Shown here one piece after another: positions 45,562 to 58,719 of a DNA stretch of 64,000 nt. How positions within the stretch are numbered: position 1 is the first letter of the stretch; each line of letters opens with the position of its first letter. Made by a program: the position numbers and the translations under genes. Origin of the DNA: Mycogone perniciosa (Eukaryota; Ascomycota; Sordariomycetes; Hypocreales; Hypocreaceae); assembly GCA_025331125.1 (NCBI GenBank), contig JAOALB010000022.1, positions 181,247 to 245,246 of the forward strand, given 5' to 3'. The notes beneath the pieces were generated by a model that saw only the letters and a list, made by a program, of their open reading frames with translations, searched no databases and was not told the DNA's origin.

Positions 45562-46637
45562 ATGCAGCCGCCCAACAGGGTACATCGGCTTCTTCAGGCT
45601 GCTGAAGACATTCAAGGGCTCCCTTATCGGTAAGTTTCAGCTGTTCTCATGTGAACACCTCCGTTAGACTACAAAGAACTCCAAGCCAGCCACGTCTTCC
45701 GATTACAGACAAAATGATGATTTTACACACCACGTTCTCGCGATTTCTGAGCGCTCGAACAAACATGCACTACCATCTGATCCATCGTCTGCAGAGTTCT
45801 TCAAGTCAACACAATATCCAACGTATTCTGACTGACATGGAGGTTTTAGATGCATGCCTTGTTATGCATTTGGCGATAACAGTTCAAATATTTTATGGTA
45901 AGTCGGACTTTCTCTTTTTTTTGCTACATGTGTCTATGATGAGAAACCTTTTCATCCAGTTCTGCTACTGAACCTCTGTGATGACTCCCAATTACCAAAC
46001 CAAGATCTCTGATATTGATCCTTGCCCGCCATTTCGCTTTTCCACTTAATGCGCACACAAGTTGCATTTCAACTTGCTAACTTGATCTAATAGTTATGCC
46101 ATCTTATCTCTTTGGAGTTTCACCTTGCGGACAGTTGCTTTCGAGCGCAATCGATGATCTCATTGTAAGTCAATAAAGCTTTTATGTCTTCCTCGACGTG
46201 ACAATGATGACCCAAGTTCTATCCATTCAACTACTTCGTCCTGACCCAGTCGTTCTTCCGCACTCGAGCATGTTAATAAACATGCTATGACGAGTTGTGG
46301 AGTTGTCCATTGGGCGTGATAGGACTGCCGTTGTCTTGTCCATGTGTAATCCGTTCTGGGTTATGCATCGGGCAAGGCCGGTCGGGATGACTGAGTAAAC
46401 TGGTTTATCTGATATAGACTTCACATCACCCTTCAATGTATCTTTCGCGCTTTGTTTTTGATGAGATCGCTAACCGTGGTGAAGGACGACATGCATATAT
46501 CACCTAGTTACGATCAACTATTCCACAGCCGTGTTCGGAACATCATTGGTAAGTCTCGATGAGCTATCCCTAGAGTGTGCGAAAGCCACTGCTAGTCATA
46601 GCATTTTGCTCTACTGACTCTAGATGAGTTCACTTGA
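45562..46637 (+). CDS. unidentified many-exon gene (model incomplete)
   Basis: I do not recognise this gene. What can be seen is a chain of small exon-like pieces with good splice signals. A first exon 45562-45629 starts at ATG (MQPPNRVHRLLQAAEDIQGL) and ends at a GTAAGT donor. An open segment runs to a GTAAGT donor near 45899, with its acceptor either 45665 or 45710. A piece 46094-46164 (MPSYLFGVSPCGQLLSSAID) follows GCTAAC..TAG. A piece 46485-46548 (DDMHISPSYDQLFHSRVRNI) follows GCTAAC..AAG, and a last exon 46624-46637 (DEFT, stop) follows TACTGAC..TAG. The middle (46165-46484) may hide another exon. The product would be small, about 180-220 residues. It could be an uncharacterised fungal protein or a decayed gene; I assign no function. 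Confidence 0.35.
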
Positions 46638-47208
46638 GGCGAGTACTGTAGTGAGGTTCCCAATATGGCTCCATGCGTAGGTCGTAATATGCTTCGTAAT
46701 ACCAGTTGCTGCACCATCCCATTTAACGTGCACACCACATAAATAGATCAGCATCTGTCTGCCAGCATAGTTTCCCCATCAGACTCTAGGGGTTTGAGTG
46801 CCTATGGTTGAAAGACTGCCATCAGCTAGGTACCTAGAGGTAGATGCGTATTATCTAGAGGATTACCGGAGTGTTTGCAAACAATAGTGGTTGCATGTTG
46901 CCTTAGGCCACGTCCTCTGCCACTTGGTGTTTTTACTAGGTAGTACTAAGGTACTAGGTACTAAAGTACTAAGTCACAGGAGACATCCATCTGAACAGTT
47001 CCTGTAATACACCCAGGACTCCATAATACATCCGTGAATCTTACTCCGCCATCAGTCATCCCCAGCGTCGGCCAATATCGTTGTGTTGATGTCCTAGGGC
47101 CCTCACCATGGACGAATGTACATTGTCTCAGGCTAACCGTGGTCGCCTTCGATCACACATGTGCAGTAGGTCCTACAGCGAGTATGAGTATGTCCTTGGC
47201 TGAGTATC
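46638..47208. other. intergenic with GGTACTA-type words, no gene seen
   Basis: 571 bp. The stretch 46934-46975 repeats CTAGGTACTA/AAGGTACTA-like words. The remainder is the presumed TTI2 promoter. No exon is convincing. Confidence 0.45.
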
Positions 47209-49006
47209 ATGATCTCAGGAGATCCTTCGCAGCACGGCACATTCAACTTGAGAAATGCCGAACTCAACCTTTCTAGCGCCGTCACTGAATCGGTACGTTA
47301 TCTATATTAACTTGTTTCTATCTTTGGTCAGACCACTTGATCTCACACCGAACGGCATTTATAGGATCGTCACGATACAGCTCTGGCGCTGTTCGCGTGT
47401 CTGTCCCATCTCCAGTCCCAGCTTTCCGACCATCCTAGCCTAGATGAAGACCCGAACAAGCACACACTTGCGGGTCAGAAAGGTCATAGTAATGACCTGG
47501 ACCATGATTCAATCCATAAACTCGCCGAGTCATTGGCCAAGTGTTTCCTGGTAGTCCCCGTTGGTGATACAGGTGACAATGTACAGGGTAGGTGGTGAAG
47601 TCGGCTTGGTGTGAGTGTTGATTCTTGCTCACGCATGGTGATTGTAAACACAGATTTTACGGAACATTCTCTCACGGCTGAAGCTGTGCTGGCCTCATTG
47701 GAGCTACTCTCATTACTCTGTCCGGGACCACCCGGCCACCCTCCTCTTAGTGAAGCGGTTCTACTATCTATCGTGCCATATACGAACAGTCGCGATCCTT
47801 GGACAACCAACAAATCCGCCGATATTGCAACACAACTCCTAACTCGACAGCTGACACATGACAAACTAACCAATTTCATTGTCAAGCCTGTGCTCCAGGA
47901 TACTCTACGCCCCATGTTTTCCAATTTATCCGCCAACCTGACGGCATCAGGGCGGCCATCTTACTTTCGCCATCATCACGGAAACGCGGGACCCCGCCCT
48001 TCTCCTGCAGCCCCAGCTTGGAAGCAGGCAAGGAACCACATCATACCTAGTTTTCACTGGACCGTCAAGGCTTCTGATGTTGGTTTCCCTGGCACCCGCC
48101 CATTTAACAGGAAAACTACTAACTGTGAGCAAAGCCAACTGTTCTATCTGACCACTGGCCGTTGTTTCTGCCCGTGTTGCTATCGCTCGTTGAGGATGAG
48201 ACTGCTCTGACCAGGGAAAATGGCCTTCGTATTATGACACTTTTCCTGGAAAAGTGTCCTGCTAAAATTCTGTTGTCTACGGGCATTGACAAGCTTTTCC
48301 AGGAGGCTGTCTTCCCCACACTGCTCTTCCTTCCAACACTGACGCCAGAGCATGATTCCATAAACCTACTGCGCCCTGCGTACCATGTACTTCTCCAACT
48401 AGCCCAGTTAGACCCCGACACCTCAAGTCTACGACGGCGGCACCTCCTGGACAGGCTCTTGCGGGATGGGATCCTGGCAGGTTACTACCATGCCTCCCAA
48501 CACATTCGCATTGTCCAGGTGCTAATGGAGTGTACGGAGGCCATCGTCAGTTGTCTGGGACTCTTTACCGCAAAACATCTCCAGGTGACAATCCAGCCCG
48601 ATTGAAGTATGGGGACAATCATATACTGACAGACCCTCGATAGAATCTCCTCCACCTATTCTCAGCTATCATGACAGATCCCATTGCGATGACACACCCA
48701 CCGGTGATTTCTGCCGCTACCAAGGCCCTAAATGCCACCGTGGTTAACTGCTGGCCGAGGTTCTCCGATGCCATGAACATGAAACAAGTCATTCATACTG
48801 TTGCTCTATGCTGGCTGAACATGCGCACGGAAATGATTGCCTCAAAAGCATCATCTCACGAGCCAGACCAGATTTCTGTGCAGCTCATGAAGACATCCAC
48901 AATCCTGCAGTCTCTCTGGAACCAACAAAGTCGTGGTCCTCCGGAGCAACTAACTGAGGCATTGGAAAGGGAGCCGCAGCTTGCCGAGCTCTTCCCTAGT
49001 TTTTAA
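47209..49006 (+). CDS. tti2: TTI2-like protein (TEL2-interacting, TTT complex)
   Basis: Five exons: 47209-47292, 47365-47587, 47654-48078, 48135-48584 and 48644-49006; introns 72, 66, 56 and 59 nt; 514 aa. The first two exons contain no long open frame by themselves but join in phase (TESDRHDTALALFACLSHLQ; LAESLAKCFLVVPVGDTG). The protein is helical and repeat-like. Recognisable are LSDHWPLFLPVLLSLVEDE after the third intron, NGLRIMTLFLEKCPAKIL, and the closing NLLHLFSAIMTDPIAM region with CWPRFSDAMNMKQVI. These fit the Tti2 family, whose members with Tel2 and Tti1 help mature PI3K-like kinases such as TOR, ATM and ATR. An in-frame stop just upstream of 47209 supports that start unless a further exon exists. 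The family call is moderate. Confidence 0.7.
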
Positions 49007-49058
49007 GCCATCGCGCAACTCAGGTCGCCGTAACTGAACAAATCTTTACCCCCCTTCA

Positions 49059-52000
49059 TTAGTCAATAGGTTGCTGCTTGAAAAACGACTTGCCCCGAAG
49101 CCATTTCCTATAGGCCTTATATCTCTTCTTGGGCGCATCCTCCTCCGTCACAGTTAGTGGGTTTTCCCCAACCTTTAATAGCTCGGCATAAACATCCGTC
49201 CCCTCTTCGTTGCCCGTCACTATGAGACCCTGATTCTGCCAGCCGCCATGTATATACTCTTGGTATTCCGACGAGTCAACATCTACTGGTGTGTCGCTGG
49301 ATACGACAAGGGGTAGATTCTGTGGATGGCTGATGTATCGTTCGTAATCATCAGCCTCCTGCCCCTTGACAAATGGATTGAGAGAGTCATGCACTGCCTT
49401 GGTGAAAGTCCACTGTGCTTCTGTAGACTTCTCAAGTGCGGTTGGCTTTATCTTCGAAGCTCCTGCGGTGGCGGCAACCCTTGTTTCTGATACGGATTTG
49501 TTGTCGCCATCCACACCAGACATCTTTCCATGTACTGGGTGTAGCCAACGGAGTGACATACCACCACGTGCCGCAGCTCTCTCAGAGGCAATGGTCGTGG
49601 TGTCATCTTCGGTAGCTGGTGGAGGTGGCCGCTGCGGATAGGTTTGCGACGTATCGCAAGATTCAGAAACTGACGCCTCCTTTTTCGCCTTCTTCTTGTC
49701 GACATCCACATCACCGTCGGTACGCACCCGGAAAGGACTGAGATCATATCGACCATCTTGTGTCGACTTAAGTGGTATGTATTTGATCGTCGAGTTCATC
49801 TTGTATGCGAACATCTTGGGGAAAGACGACAATGTGGTAGGTCGATAGTACTCAAGCCAATAGTCATCAAAGCATTCCAGACGTCCGGAGCGATCCTTAC
49901 TTTGCAGTGCCACAAAATGCGGAATGCTCCTCTTTTCGAGGTGAACTGGCGTGTACCAATTGATGTAATTAGTCTCCTTTGTGGCAGACCATTCTCTGGG
50001 GTTAGCGTGATGAAGGTAATAGTCTGTCGAGAGGTCCCAGAGCATAGGCTGTCCTTGGGTGAATATGTAATTTCCCAGGAAAAGATTATAGGCCTCCTGT
50101 CGCTGGCTATCAAGGAACGAGTTGTTGTAGTATCTCTTGAAGCTCTCTATCATGTCGCGAGAATGGCTTGTCCACTGGTTGATCTTTCGGTACGTCTCCA
50201 TGGTATTGACCAACTGAGAGCCGCCATACTGCACAGCAATCGTGTCACCGTGGTCATGCCACATGTGGGTAAAAAGATTGACGGCATCGGTGTCATAATC
50301 GACAGATGTATTCTCAAGTATCCCCAGGGCATGAAGTTGGTGGCCCAGCGCTCGTTTTCCGATGACAAACTGGGCTGCGTTGGTACGATCTAAGCAATCG
50401 ATACAGTTCGTGCGGGCAACGCCGCTCTGGGCCGTCATGGGGCTTGTAATTCCGTCACCATTTTGAAAAAACCCCGTTGTTCTCAAGACTGATTCCGCAA
50501 TCATCTCCAAGTTCCCAATCACATCTCCACCACGTACCTTGGACGCTCGGCTCATGTCCCATGCTTTATGAATGATCTTGCTGCTATCAGGGAGAAACTG
50601 ATTGAGATATTCAATTGCATGTGTGTACTCCTCTAGTAGCTTGGATTCCCTGGGCTGGCGCTCCTTCGACTTGATGAGGTTCAATGCGTATATGGGCGCG
50701 CCGTACCTCTCAAACAAGTTATCGAAATGAAGAGCTGCAGCACTGTAGAACGGGTCCACTAGATTCAGTTCGATGGGCGGCTTTGGAGTCACCCCAGTGC
50801 TGTCCTGGGTCCAGTACAAGGGAATGCTTCCACGGTGCTGGACATACGATGTATATTGAGGGCTACAATACAACCGAGAGCCAGGGGCATGGAATGATGT
50901 TGTCAAAGACTCGGCAACAATTTGCTCTGTCTCAACATCATTCGCAACATAGCCCTGCGTGAAATTGAGCTAAAATAGCGATAGGGGAGAATTGATAAGA
51001 ACTTACTAGGTCATTTGCTCCGCGCTTGAGAAACCGAGCACCGGCAAAATACCGCGATCGCCTTGCAATGACAGTAATATGTGCAGTGCGACCATATATA
51101 GAAAGGGCTCCACCAACATTTAGTAGTGAACCTTGCCAGTGTAATAGGATGCGGTCTTACCAGCTTGATCAATGTATCCATGTATTATGGGTCGACACCA
51201 ATCGTATGGATCTTGGAGGACCTTCACTGCAGGCTGAAGGAGGTAGTTGTTCCATACGAACATGGAGTTGAAATCTTCATTCGGTTGGGATAGGGTGCCT
51301 TGAGCCAGGGCAACCCTCTCTCGGCTGATGTTATGTTGCAACGTTCGGGTGATGTCGTAAGAGTAACTATAGTAAAAAGACTTGGTCAAGTCCAGGGTGT
51401 TGAGAATGGCCAAAAACCGCTGCTCCTCTGGGTTGTTACGAACATCCGACTTGGACCGACCTGGTGTCAACGGGACTAGCTCGGTACCTTCTATCTGGTA
51501 AATATAGTGGCCACCAACCATAGCAACGGTGCTTTTCTTGGTAATAAGGAGCATGTAGTATGGGCCGGTGAACTTGATGAAGCCTAACAGGCCCCATGTT
51601 GTGCAGCGAAGCTTGATGCCACCAGTCCCGCGATTCCCATCGTCGATGGTATCTAGGAGCTGGTTCACTTCCTTGAGGCTGTACAAAATTTTGTCGTCTG
51701 TCATGTTTAGTTCGGCCCCTTCAGTTGTCCTATCGATTTTCAGAATCCTATATCGCTTCTCGCTCACATCGACACCGACAACATAGTAGCGGCTGACTGT
51801 CTCGTAAAGACTAAATTTGTGCATCTTGTAAAATAGACGCCCATGGGCCTCACCACTATCAGCATAGATGGTATCTTCATCAGCGGTGACAGCAGCAGCC
51901 TCCTGTGCGCGCGTTGCCGAGTCTGGGCTCGACATGCGGACGAAGGGCTTGGCCACGGCGGGCTCATCATCATTGTCATCTTCGGTGTCCCGGCCCCGAC

Positions 52001-52133
52001 TGCCAATAACATTGGGAGACATGGGACTGGGGGCTTCATTGTTTTGAAGCAGTGGGAAGGCCGGGATAGCGACCTCTGGCTCTGTAGTTTTGGCCGTAGC
52101 GTGGCCTACCAGACTAGGAGGAGCTTCAGACAT
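49059..52133 (-). CDS. fig4: FIG4, PI(3,5)P2 5-phosphatase of the Sac family
   Basis: Three exons: 52133-51161, 51107-51007 and 50954-49059; introns 53 and 52 nt; 989 aa. The Sac N-domain contains MHKFSLYETVSRYYVVGVDV and KFTGPYYMLLITKK. The short middle exon supplies SIYGRTAHITVIARRSRYFA, and the next junction gives NDLGYVANDVETEQIV. The catalytic CX5R(T) motif is C542 to R548 (RTNCIDCLDRTN). The Fig4-specific region WDLSTDYYLHHANP and the long C-terminal tail follow. Fig4 works with Vac14 and the kinase Fab1 on vacuolar and endosomal membranes. The 51108 acceptor is GAG, which is less common, but the conserved text leaves little doubt. The start ATG at 52133 is the first in frame. Confidence 0.95.
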
Positions 52134-53150
52134 TATGGCGATGTGATGTAGCGGTTGGCGAGGGCGAGACCAGCGTTGCTCCAGTGAGAGCTCGTACAGC
52201 CTGCTGCGGCTTTCAATATCGCGAGTACATGCCCGAGACGTTGCAGGATACAAGGGTAGCGACAAGAGAAGTTGCTGTTTTTATCTCTGTTCTTCTTAGA
52301 ATCAATCACTCAATATCTAATATAATATTGGAAGTCTCAGTATGATGGCGGGTTTAAAGGTTCGGATAAGCAGGTCGACTGTTGTCTACTCGTGCAGATG
52401 CCCCCTAAATTGGTTGCCATACTTTTCCCGCACGTACCTCCAAAGTACCTCCCTACTTTTTCAATATTGGCTCAGTACTAAGTACCCAGTGCCTTAGTAG
52501 TTACTTACAAAGCACGGGCCATCGAGTACAGCGCATACAGCATTAAAGTTGGCAAGCAAGGTAAGGTTAAGCCATAGCTTGCTATGCAACTATCCGAATA
52601 ATACCAGCTAGCTGCTATTGAGTACTTTGTACCTAAGTGCCTTTTATACTATAAAGATCTAAAAGTTAAATATTTAGGGTACGCTCAACTATACCTGAGC
52701 ACCTCAAATCTATGTTATATCTACAGGTATGGATATTAGTACTACTATAACGAGATTTTTGATGCAGGATAAACGAATTAGATTGCGGAAATTGTAAGAG
52801 TAACCCATCTAACCCGAGATGCTTGTGGTACTATATAGTGCATACTATGAGTAGGTAGATAGGGATCCATATTGCTTCGGGAGGAACTACCGAAAGTATA
52901 TAGGATAGTAATTTAGAGTTCATTAGCAGTAGTAGTAGTATATATTCAGGTACTTCGTATGCTTCGTGGGTAGATATGCAATTTTGTCTCTCATCCTGCA
53001 AGTAATATTGGTAGTACATAGGAGGGAGTAAAATTGGCTAGAGCTTGTTCCATCTTTGGGCAAGGTAACCACAGAGAACAGACCAGGTACAAATAAAGTG
53101 TAGAAGTAGGCATATGTTTCTCGAACACGAGTAAATCGCCCATTCCTACC
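52134..53150. other. 1 kb intergenic region, AT-rich with GTAC words, no gene seen
   Basis: Between the FIG4 start and the GEA2 stop. From 52440 to 52950 it is rich in AAGTACCCAGTGCCTTAGTA-like and GTAGTAGTATATA-like words. No coding exon recognised. Confidence 0.5.
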
Positions 53151-56100
53151 TTACTCTTGTGTTGTGTTATCCTGCGTGCTCTGGGTATCTTCCATCTCAC
53201 CAGATTCAGGTGTTTCGCGGGGCTCGTCAGAAACGAGGTCATTTCGCAGGTCCGGGAGAAACCGATCAACTCTCTTCCATGTTTCTTCCCACAGCTTCTC
53301 CTTTGTTGAGTCTTTCTTAGGAGAAACTAGGTAGCCGCTGCTCGCCATAAATAGAACAACATTCTTGAGATTCTCTCTCACTGCCTCCTCCTATACGTAA
53401 ATGATCAGCTCAGTCGTCTTTCACCAATAGGCGGTAAGTTATCTTAACGTACCAGGCTGTCACCTTGTCCGCTGTTCATAAGGCGATCCATGATTTCAAT
53501 AATTTTAATCCACAAGTCCAGCATGCCGTCCCATTCAGACAGAAGCACCATGTATTGAAGGAAAACTTTGCATAGAAGGGATGCCGCTTGAACCCGCATC
53601 TCGCTCATGCCGTCCTTATCAGACGAGAACACTTCTGGTTTCAGAAGCCGTAAAATCAAAGGGAATAGAACCTTGCTGAATATTGCTGTCCATTCTCTAG
53701 GATCGCTGCAGGTAAGGTCTGGCGACAGAAGCGATCTTTGCATAGCTGAGAAGGCAAGCTGACGAATATCTCGACAAGGATTGGTGCACTGTGTTGTTAG
53801 TGCTTGGAAAATAGGCAACCAATAGGCTGACCAAGCTGATCCGAGGTCAGAAAACAGACAATTCATTCATTTCTGGATGGATACAATGACGTACCTTCGC
53901 TACTCTCTAAGTGAGACTGTTGCATGAGCTGTGGGATACGAGAGGTCATGCTATGCAATGCATTAATCGCCTTGCAACCCCTGGCTATCACCTGGCTCTC
54001 ACTAGGAAAATAATTTTAGAACCCTTGCGGTGCCAACCACTGGTATTTATGTACTCACGCTTTCGTGTCCCTCGTCTGGTCACCTGTCTTGTTGACAAAA
54101 GCCTGTGGGCTAGCTGCTGATGCGAAATAATTCAGCAGTGAAACTGCCGCCTCGTAGTTATCTGCTATGATTGCAGGAGGATTTCCAGTCGTGCTTCTTT
54201 CAAGGATGTCGAACACCGGGGAAGCAGTTTCAGGATTTCCTGCTAGGACCCTTAGCGTGACCCAGAAATCAGGAGATGTCATCATCTCGCTTCTCAGTGG
54301 CCCTGGCTCGTGGGTACAGATTGCAAGGCCAGTCAAGATGATCTCTGAGGTTTTGAGCAACACATCCTGTGGTAGGCTTGAAATAGTGTGAAGTAGAATT
54401 GGCACGTTAATGAAATCGTGATCCTGTCGGTCTTTGATCAGCTGAGCAAAGGTAGTTATTACTGGGCAACGTACGTAGCTGGCCTTAAGGATTATGAGAG
54501 TATAGAATGTCGCTCGCGAAACAGTTACGGCATGCCATTGTCCAGAATCGCGCAGGAGGCCATGAAGCGTGTCAAGAACTTGCTTTGCTATGACGGAAAC
54601 ACATTCGGCATCTCGGATGGTCAGGATAGTGCAGAACTCAAGGATGTAAGGGACAGTAGAATCGTAGGTCAGGGGGCCTGATGAAGAGTTTTGTCCGTTC
54701 GTCGAGGTTCCGACTCCGTTGTCCTGTTTGACACTGATAACTGCTGGATGGTCATCTTCGGGCAGCTGGTCTAACAGGGCATTAATCAGGGAATTAACGC
54801 CAGTTGTCGGCAATTTACTGGTCAAAGTAAGTATGTCTACCATGATCAACAACAAACAGGACTGTTACTTACGCAATATTCTTGAAGACATTCTCCATGT
54901 TACAGGAGTTGATACAGTCGACAGCGCACAGCGTGCTTTCTAGCTCCTCATCTGATGGCTCCGGAGGGTCATCTGCAGCGTAGCTAGAAATGTATGATGT
55001 GAATGCCGAGAAAAACCCCGTATCTACCAATCTTGCAGCTCTATCTATGACTTGTGAGGGATTTTGTAAAGGGATGCCTGGGATTGACAGAGCGGGCAGA
55101 TCAGTAGAAGAGAACGGTGGAATTAAGGAGTTCACGAAGAGATTGACCCATATCCGAATGATCTGCATATTGTTAGCAAGTGGTTGATCACCACCTTGCA
55201 AGAAAGCACCTACATGTTTCCAGCTGTGGCGAATCAGAGCCTCACTGCCTGTGACGACGCGGAACAACACAAGAGTAGCGAGCTGGGCACGAAAATCCCT
55301 ACCAAGCTTAACAGCTAGCTCGCTAACCATAACACTACCGTCTCCAGCCTGGACCTCGGTATTTAGCGACGTGTTAAATGGTATGTTACTGGCTAAAGTG
55401 GTCATGTGACTGAGGCAGAATATAATATGGTCGAGTGCTTCAGTGTTTTCATATTTGGTCGCAATACGGGCGCACTCGTCGAAACCCGTGACAATCCTGG
55501 CGAATACAGCATCGTCGGTAGCTGACATGAAAACGTAGGAGAGGGTTGAGATGATGGGCTTCCAGGTTGCAGCAAACATATCAGCATCATAAATGTTAGT
55601 GTTGCAGAGAACCAAATTGCCTGCCGTCTCTGACTTAAGCAATAGTTCTCTCCAGGCATAATCGAAGGCATGCTGATTATCGTGCTCATCAGGTAAGATG
55701 ATTTCATCCGATTTGATGCAATCAAATATGTCCCTCAAATATTGAGGCGAAAAGTCTTTGCCGTCGTTTTGTCCGCGCAGATTCCTGGAGAAATCTTCGA
55801 ACGTCATCCGTTTGGAGGATTTCAAATTCGGGTTATGTTGGTCGGTATTAAGAATGATGATCGCGTAACTCAGGATGAATACCGCATCTTTGTTGGCTAC
55901 CTCGTCGAGTGTGTTGAAAGAATAATATTTCTCAGAGAACGATTCCACTATCGATGCAATAAGTGGTGCCTCGCCTGGAAGTCGGAATGTCTCAAGCATT
56001 AGCCTCAGGGCTTGGTCGATGCGCTTGCCAGAGAAGTCAAACAAGGCCATAAAGGCTTCTAGGATAGGCTCATTTCCCTTTTTGGATATAAAATCCCCCA

Positions 56101-58247
56101 ACACAGCTTTCGATATACGCGAAGTTCCTTTAAGGAATTTAGCCACAAGACCAGGATCACGAACGTCTGCAATGATGCCGTGCTCTTCTAGATAGCCTAA
56201 CCCCACCTTTGGCTTTTCGTTGAACTTGCTCGTCCCCTTCACTATAATCTTCTTTCTCCGTCGCTTCTCCCTCAGTTGGTCAGGATCAGGATAACCCACA
56301 TGAGTGGAAACGTCATCAATCCTCTCAGCCAAGAACTGTATGAACCGCAACAAAGCATCCAGGCACAACGGTGGAACGCTCGTGGTGCTCCATGTAGCAG
56401 AATCTGGCAACGCATTTCGCGACAACAGCCCAATCAAGTCTTCGCAAAGATCAGCCCTGTCCTCATCGCAGTCATAATTGACAAAGAGCTCAGTAGCATA
56501 TGTCGGCATTCTTGCCAAGACACCAATAGTTTCTACCATTGCTTGTCGAGCATCTGGTTTGCGTGCACTCCCTTCCAATCCGAGTTTTTGTCTATCTTTA
56601 ACGGGGACAGGAGTTGATCTGCCGCTGTTGGACTGTGAAGGCGGGGGTTTGACCAGTTTTGGCGTCTCTGGTATGCCGGAATACAATGATGGATCGATAC
56701 CAGGCTCACGGGGAATATGGACAGTCGGATGAAGGCATGCGACCAGATATGACAGGAAGAGCTCCTGCTGCAACTTGAGCACTTCCCGACATGTTGCAAG
56801 TAGGGTACCGGCAACAATCAGTGATTCTTGCAAGATTGCCATGTTATCGGACCTCACAAGCTGGAAAAGGTAGCAGCAAAGGCGGTCTTCGGCAATACTT
56901 GCCAACGCTGGGTGGCGAGCGATGAAAGGACCGGAGACTTCCAATGCAACGTGTATGATACGTAGAGCCATGACTCTCATTGTGTCAGTGTGTTGGCGAT
57001 CGTTTGGATCCAGAAAACTGACAAGAACCCGAAAGAGCTCTCGGACAGAGGGGAGTGAATAGGGTTTGAGATCCAATGATTCTGTGTCCCCTTCCCCACT
57101 GTCTTCACTGGCTGAACTATGAACAGCCTCATGTTCCATCTGTTCGTCTCGGATGTCACTTTTAGAATCTGAAGTGGACGGGTCTGAAATCTCTGCGGTA
57201 GTCGCATCAATGGGGGCTGTACCAGCACTCTCCGTGGTAGTTGCCATCCTGACATGGCCCATGTCCTGCTCAACTAGCTGATCGATGGCAGAAGCATCAT
57301 CTCCAGCTTCCACCTCCAGATGCTTGACATCCTCAAATATGATCTGGCACATCTTCACCATCACAGCCTCGGCAGTTCTACGCAAGACAGGCGAAAAGCG
57401 AGGTTGCGAGCATATTGCCAAGCCACGGCCCATCATGTCGCAGACGCTCTCGTCGCTCAAGATATCGCCTCCAGGACCGGACATCATGTCTTCCATCAAG
57501 TTGAGAATCATGAGCAAGACAACCTCGCCCTGAGCTGCGTCACTGATATCGAACTGACAGTGTGTCACAGCGGCCGACAGCGACTGCATAGCCAAGGCAA
57601 AACGAGGCGAATCGGAACAAACAAAGCCGTAGGCAAGGAACTTCCTTAGCGCTCCGAGGGCCAATATAGTAATTGGTGCTGCAGTTCCTTTGGCCTGAAT
57701 TACGAGCAGAAATGGCGCCAAAAGTGTCGGGGCATCGAAGGAGTGTATGTCTACTCAAGATCAGTAACTATTGCAGGAGGCCCAAAGCCGTCTGGGACAC
57801 ACCTTTAACACCGGTTATTTCATGCCGGAGTTTGCCAAACCCTGCGATCATAGGATTATCTTGCATGCTCTTTCCTTTCTGGCCTCGGAGGCCCCAACGA
57901 TTGTGAATGGTGGGACTTTGGCTACCATCACCGAGTGTATTGTCTAATGGGCTTTTACTCCGATTTTGGGGCGATAAACTGGGGGGGCCGAATTGTATAG
58001 CATTGGGATTTCCACCGAGAATAGCAGAGACAGAGGAGTGCGGTGAGCGTGCATGCTTTTGGATGGCGGAAGTGATGGAGATGCACTCTGATATCACCAA
58101 AGAGATTGGGTCCACGGCGACGGACACAGGGCGGCTTCGATACTTCATCCTGGGGGCATCGTTACGCAGCGGAAGTGTTCTGGAGATTAAGGCATCGGCT
58201 GTTGGTGACGATTCCATGTTCCCAACCGACTGAGCATCGCGGCTCAT
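53151..58247 (-). CDS. gea2: GEA2/GBF1-type Arf guanine-nucleotide exchange factor (Sec7 domain)
   Basis: Six exons: 58247-57803, 57750-54873, 54817-54059, 54001-53895, 53835-53453 and 53390-53151; introns 52, 55, 57, 59 and 62 nt; 1603 aa, close to GBF1-type lengths. After an N-terminal DCB/HUS region comes the Sec7 domain at about residues 650-840 (KVGLGYLEEHGIIADVRDP, FLKGTSRISKAVLGDFIS, RLPGEAPLIASIVESF, SYAIIILNTDQHNPN). The catalytic glutamate finger is E742 in LPGEAP. The short exon 54001-53895 codes RGCKAINALHSMTSRIPQLM and the next begins AWSAYWLPIFQAL, typical of the C-terminal HDS helices. The protein loads Arf1 with GTP on early Golgi membranes for COPI recruitment. An alternative start is Met11. 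It is the last gene before the AT-rich block. Confidence 0.95.
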
Positions 58248-58719
58248 GTTCTATGTGGCTAGGGACAGATGGACACTTGATTAGCCTTGTCCCCCAAGTT
58301 AGAGGAGCCCGGAGAGATTCTGCTTACCTATCAAGAAGAGGAGAAAGAAAAACCAATAGCCAGGACCAGCATGGGCAATGTGTCTTCTTATGGTGATGGT
58401 GGTGTGTTACTGCGCAATGATGGCACCTATCGTGACTCCAAGGCTGTGTCCAGATGCAAGCAGGAAATGTTAGTACCTACCTGTAGCCAATGATATCGAT
58501 ACTTTGTTATCCACCGGTCACCAGCCTTGCTGGGGCCCATCACTAATGTGCCTCCTATTCATAGGTACAAAGTACCTACTACTCTGTACTAGTACTACTA
58601 CTTTGTATGTGGTACCTGTAATACTCGTGCCACGCCCCACTTATCAGCCAAGTCGGGTTCCCTCCAGCTAATAAGCTGGTGCTTGACACTAAGGCGGCTA
58701 TATTACTAAGGCGGCCACT
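58248..58719. promoter_or_regulatory. GEA2 promoter region next to the AT-rich block
   Basis: About 470 bp of normal composition. It contains dense GTAC/TACTA words at 58562-58622 and a small direct repeat CTAAGGCGGC (58689 and 58709) just before composition changes. Confidence 0.4.

Noticed and set aside
46227..46436. minus-strand frame within the unidentified locus
   Set aside because: Plus-strand splice signals are better ordered; the minus frame stands alone.
47034..47276. 80-codon frame upstream of TTI2
   Set aside because: It is in a different phase from the in-phase chain of TTI2 exons and has no continuation.
47484..48421. minus-strand frames opposite TTI2 (47484-47936 and 48119-48421)
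   Set aside because: They are antisense shadows of spliced TTI2 exons.
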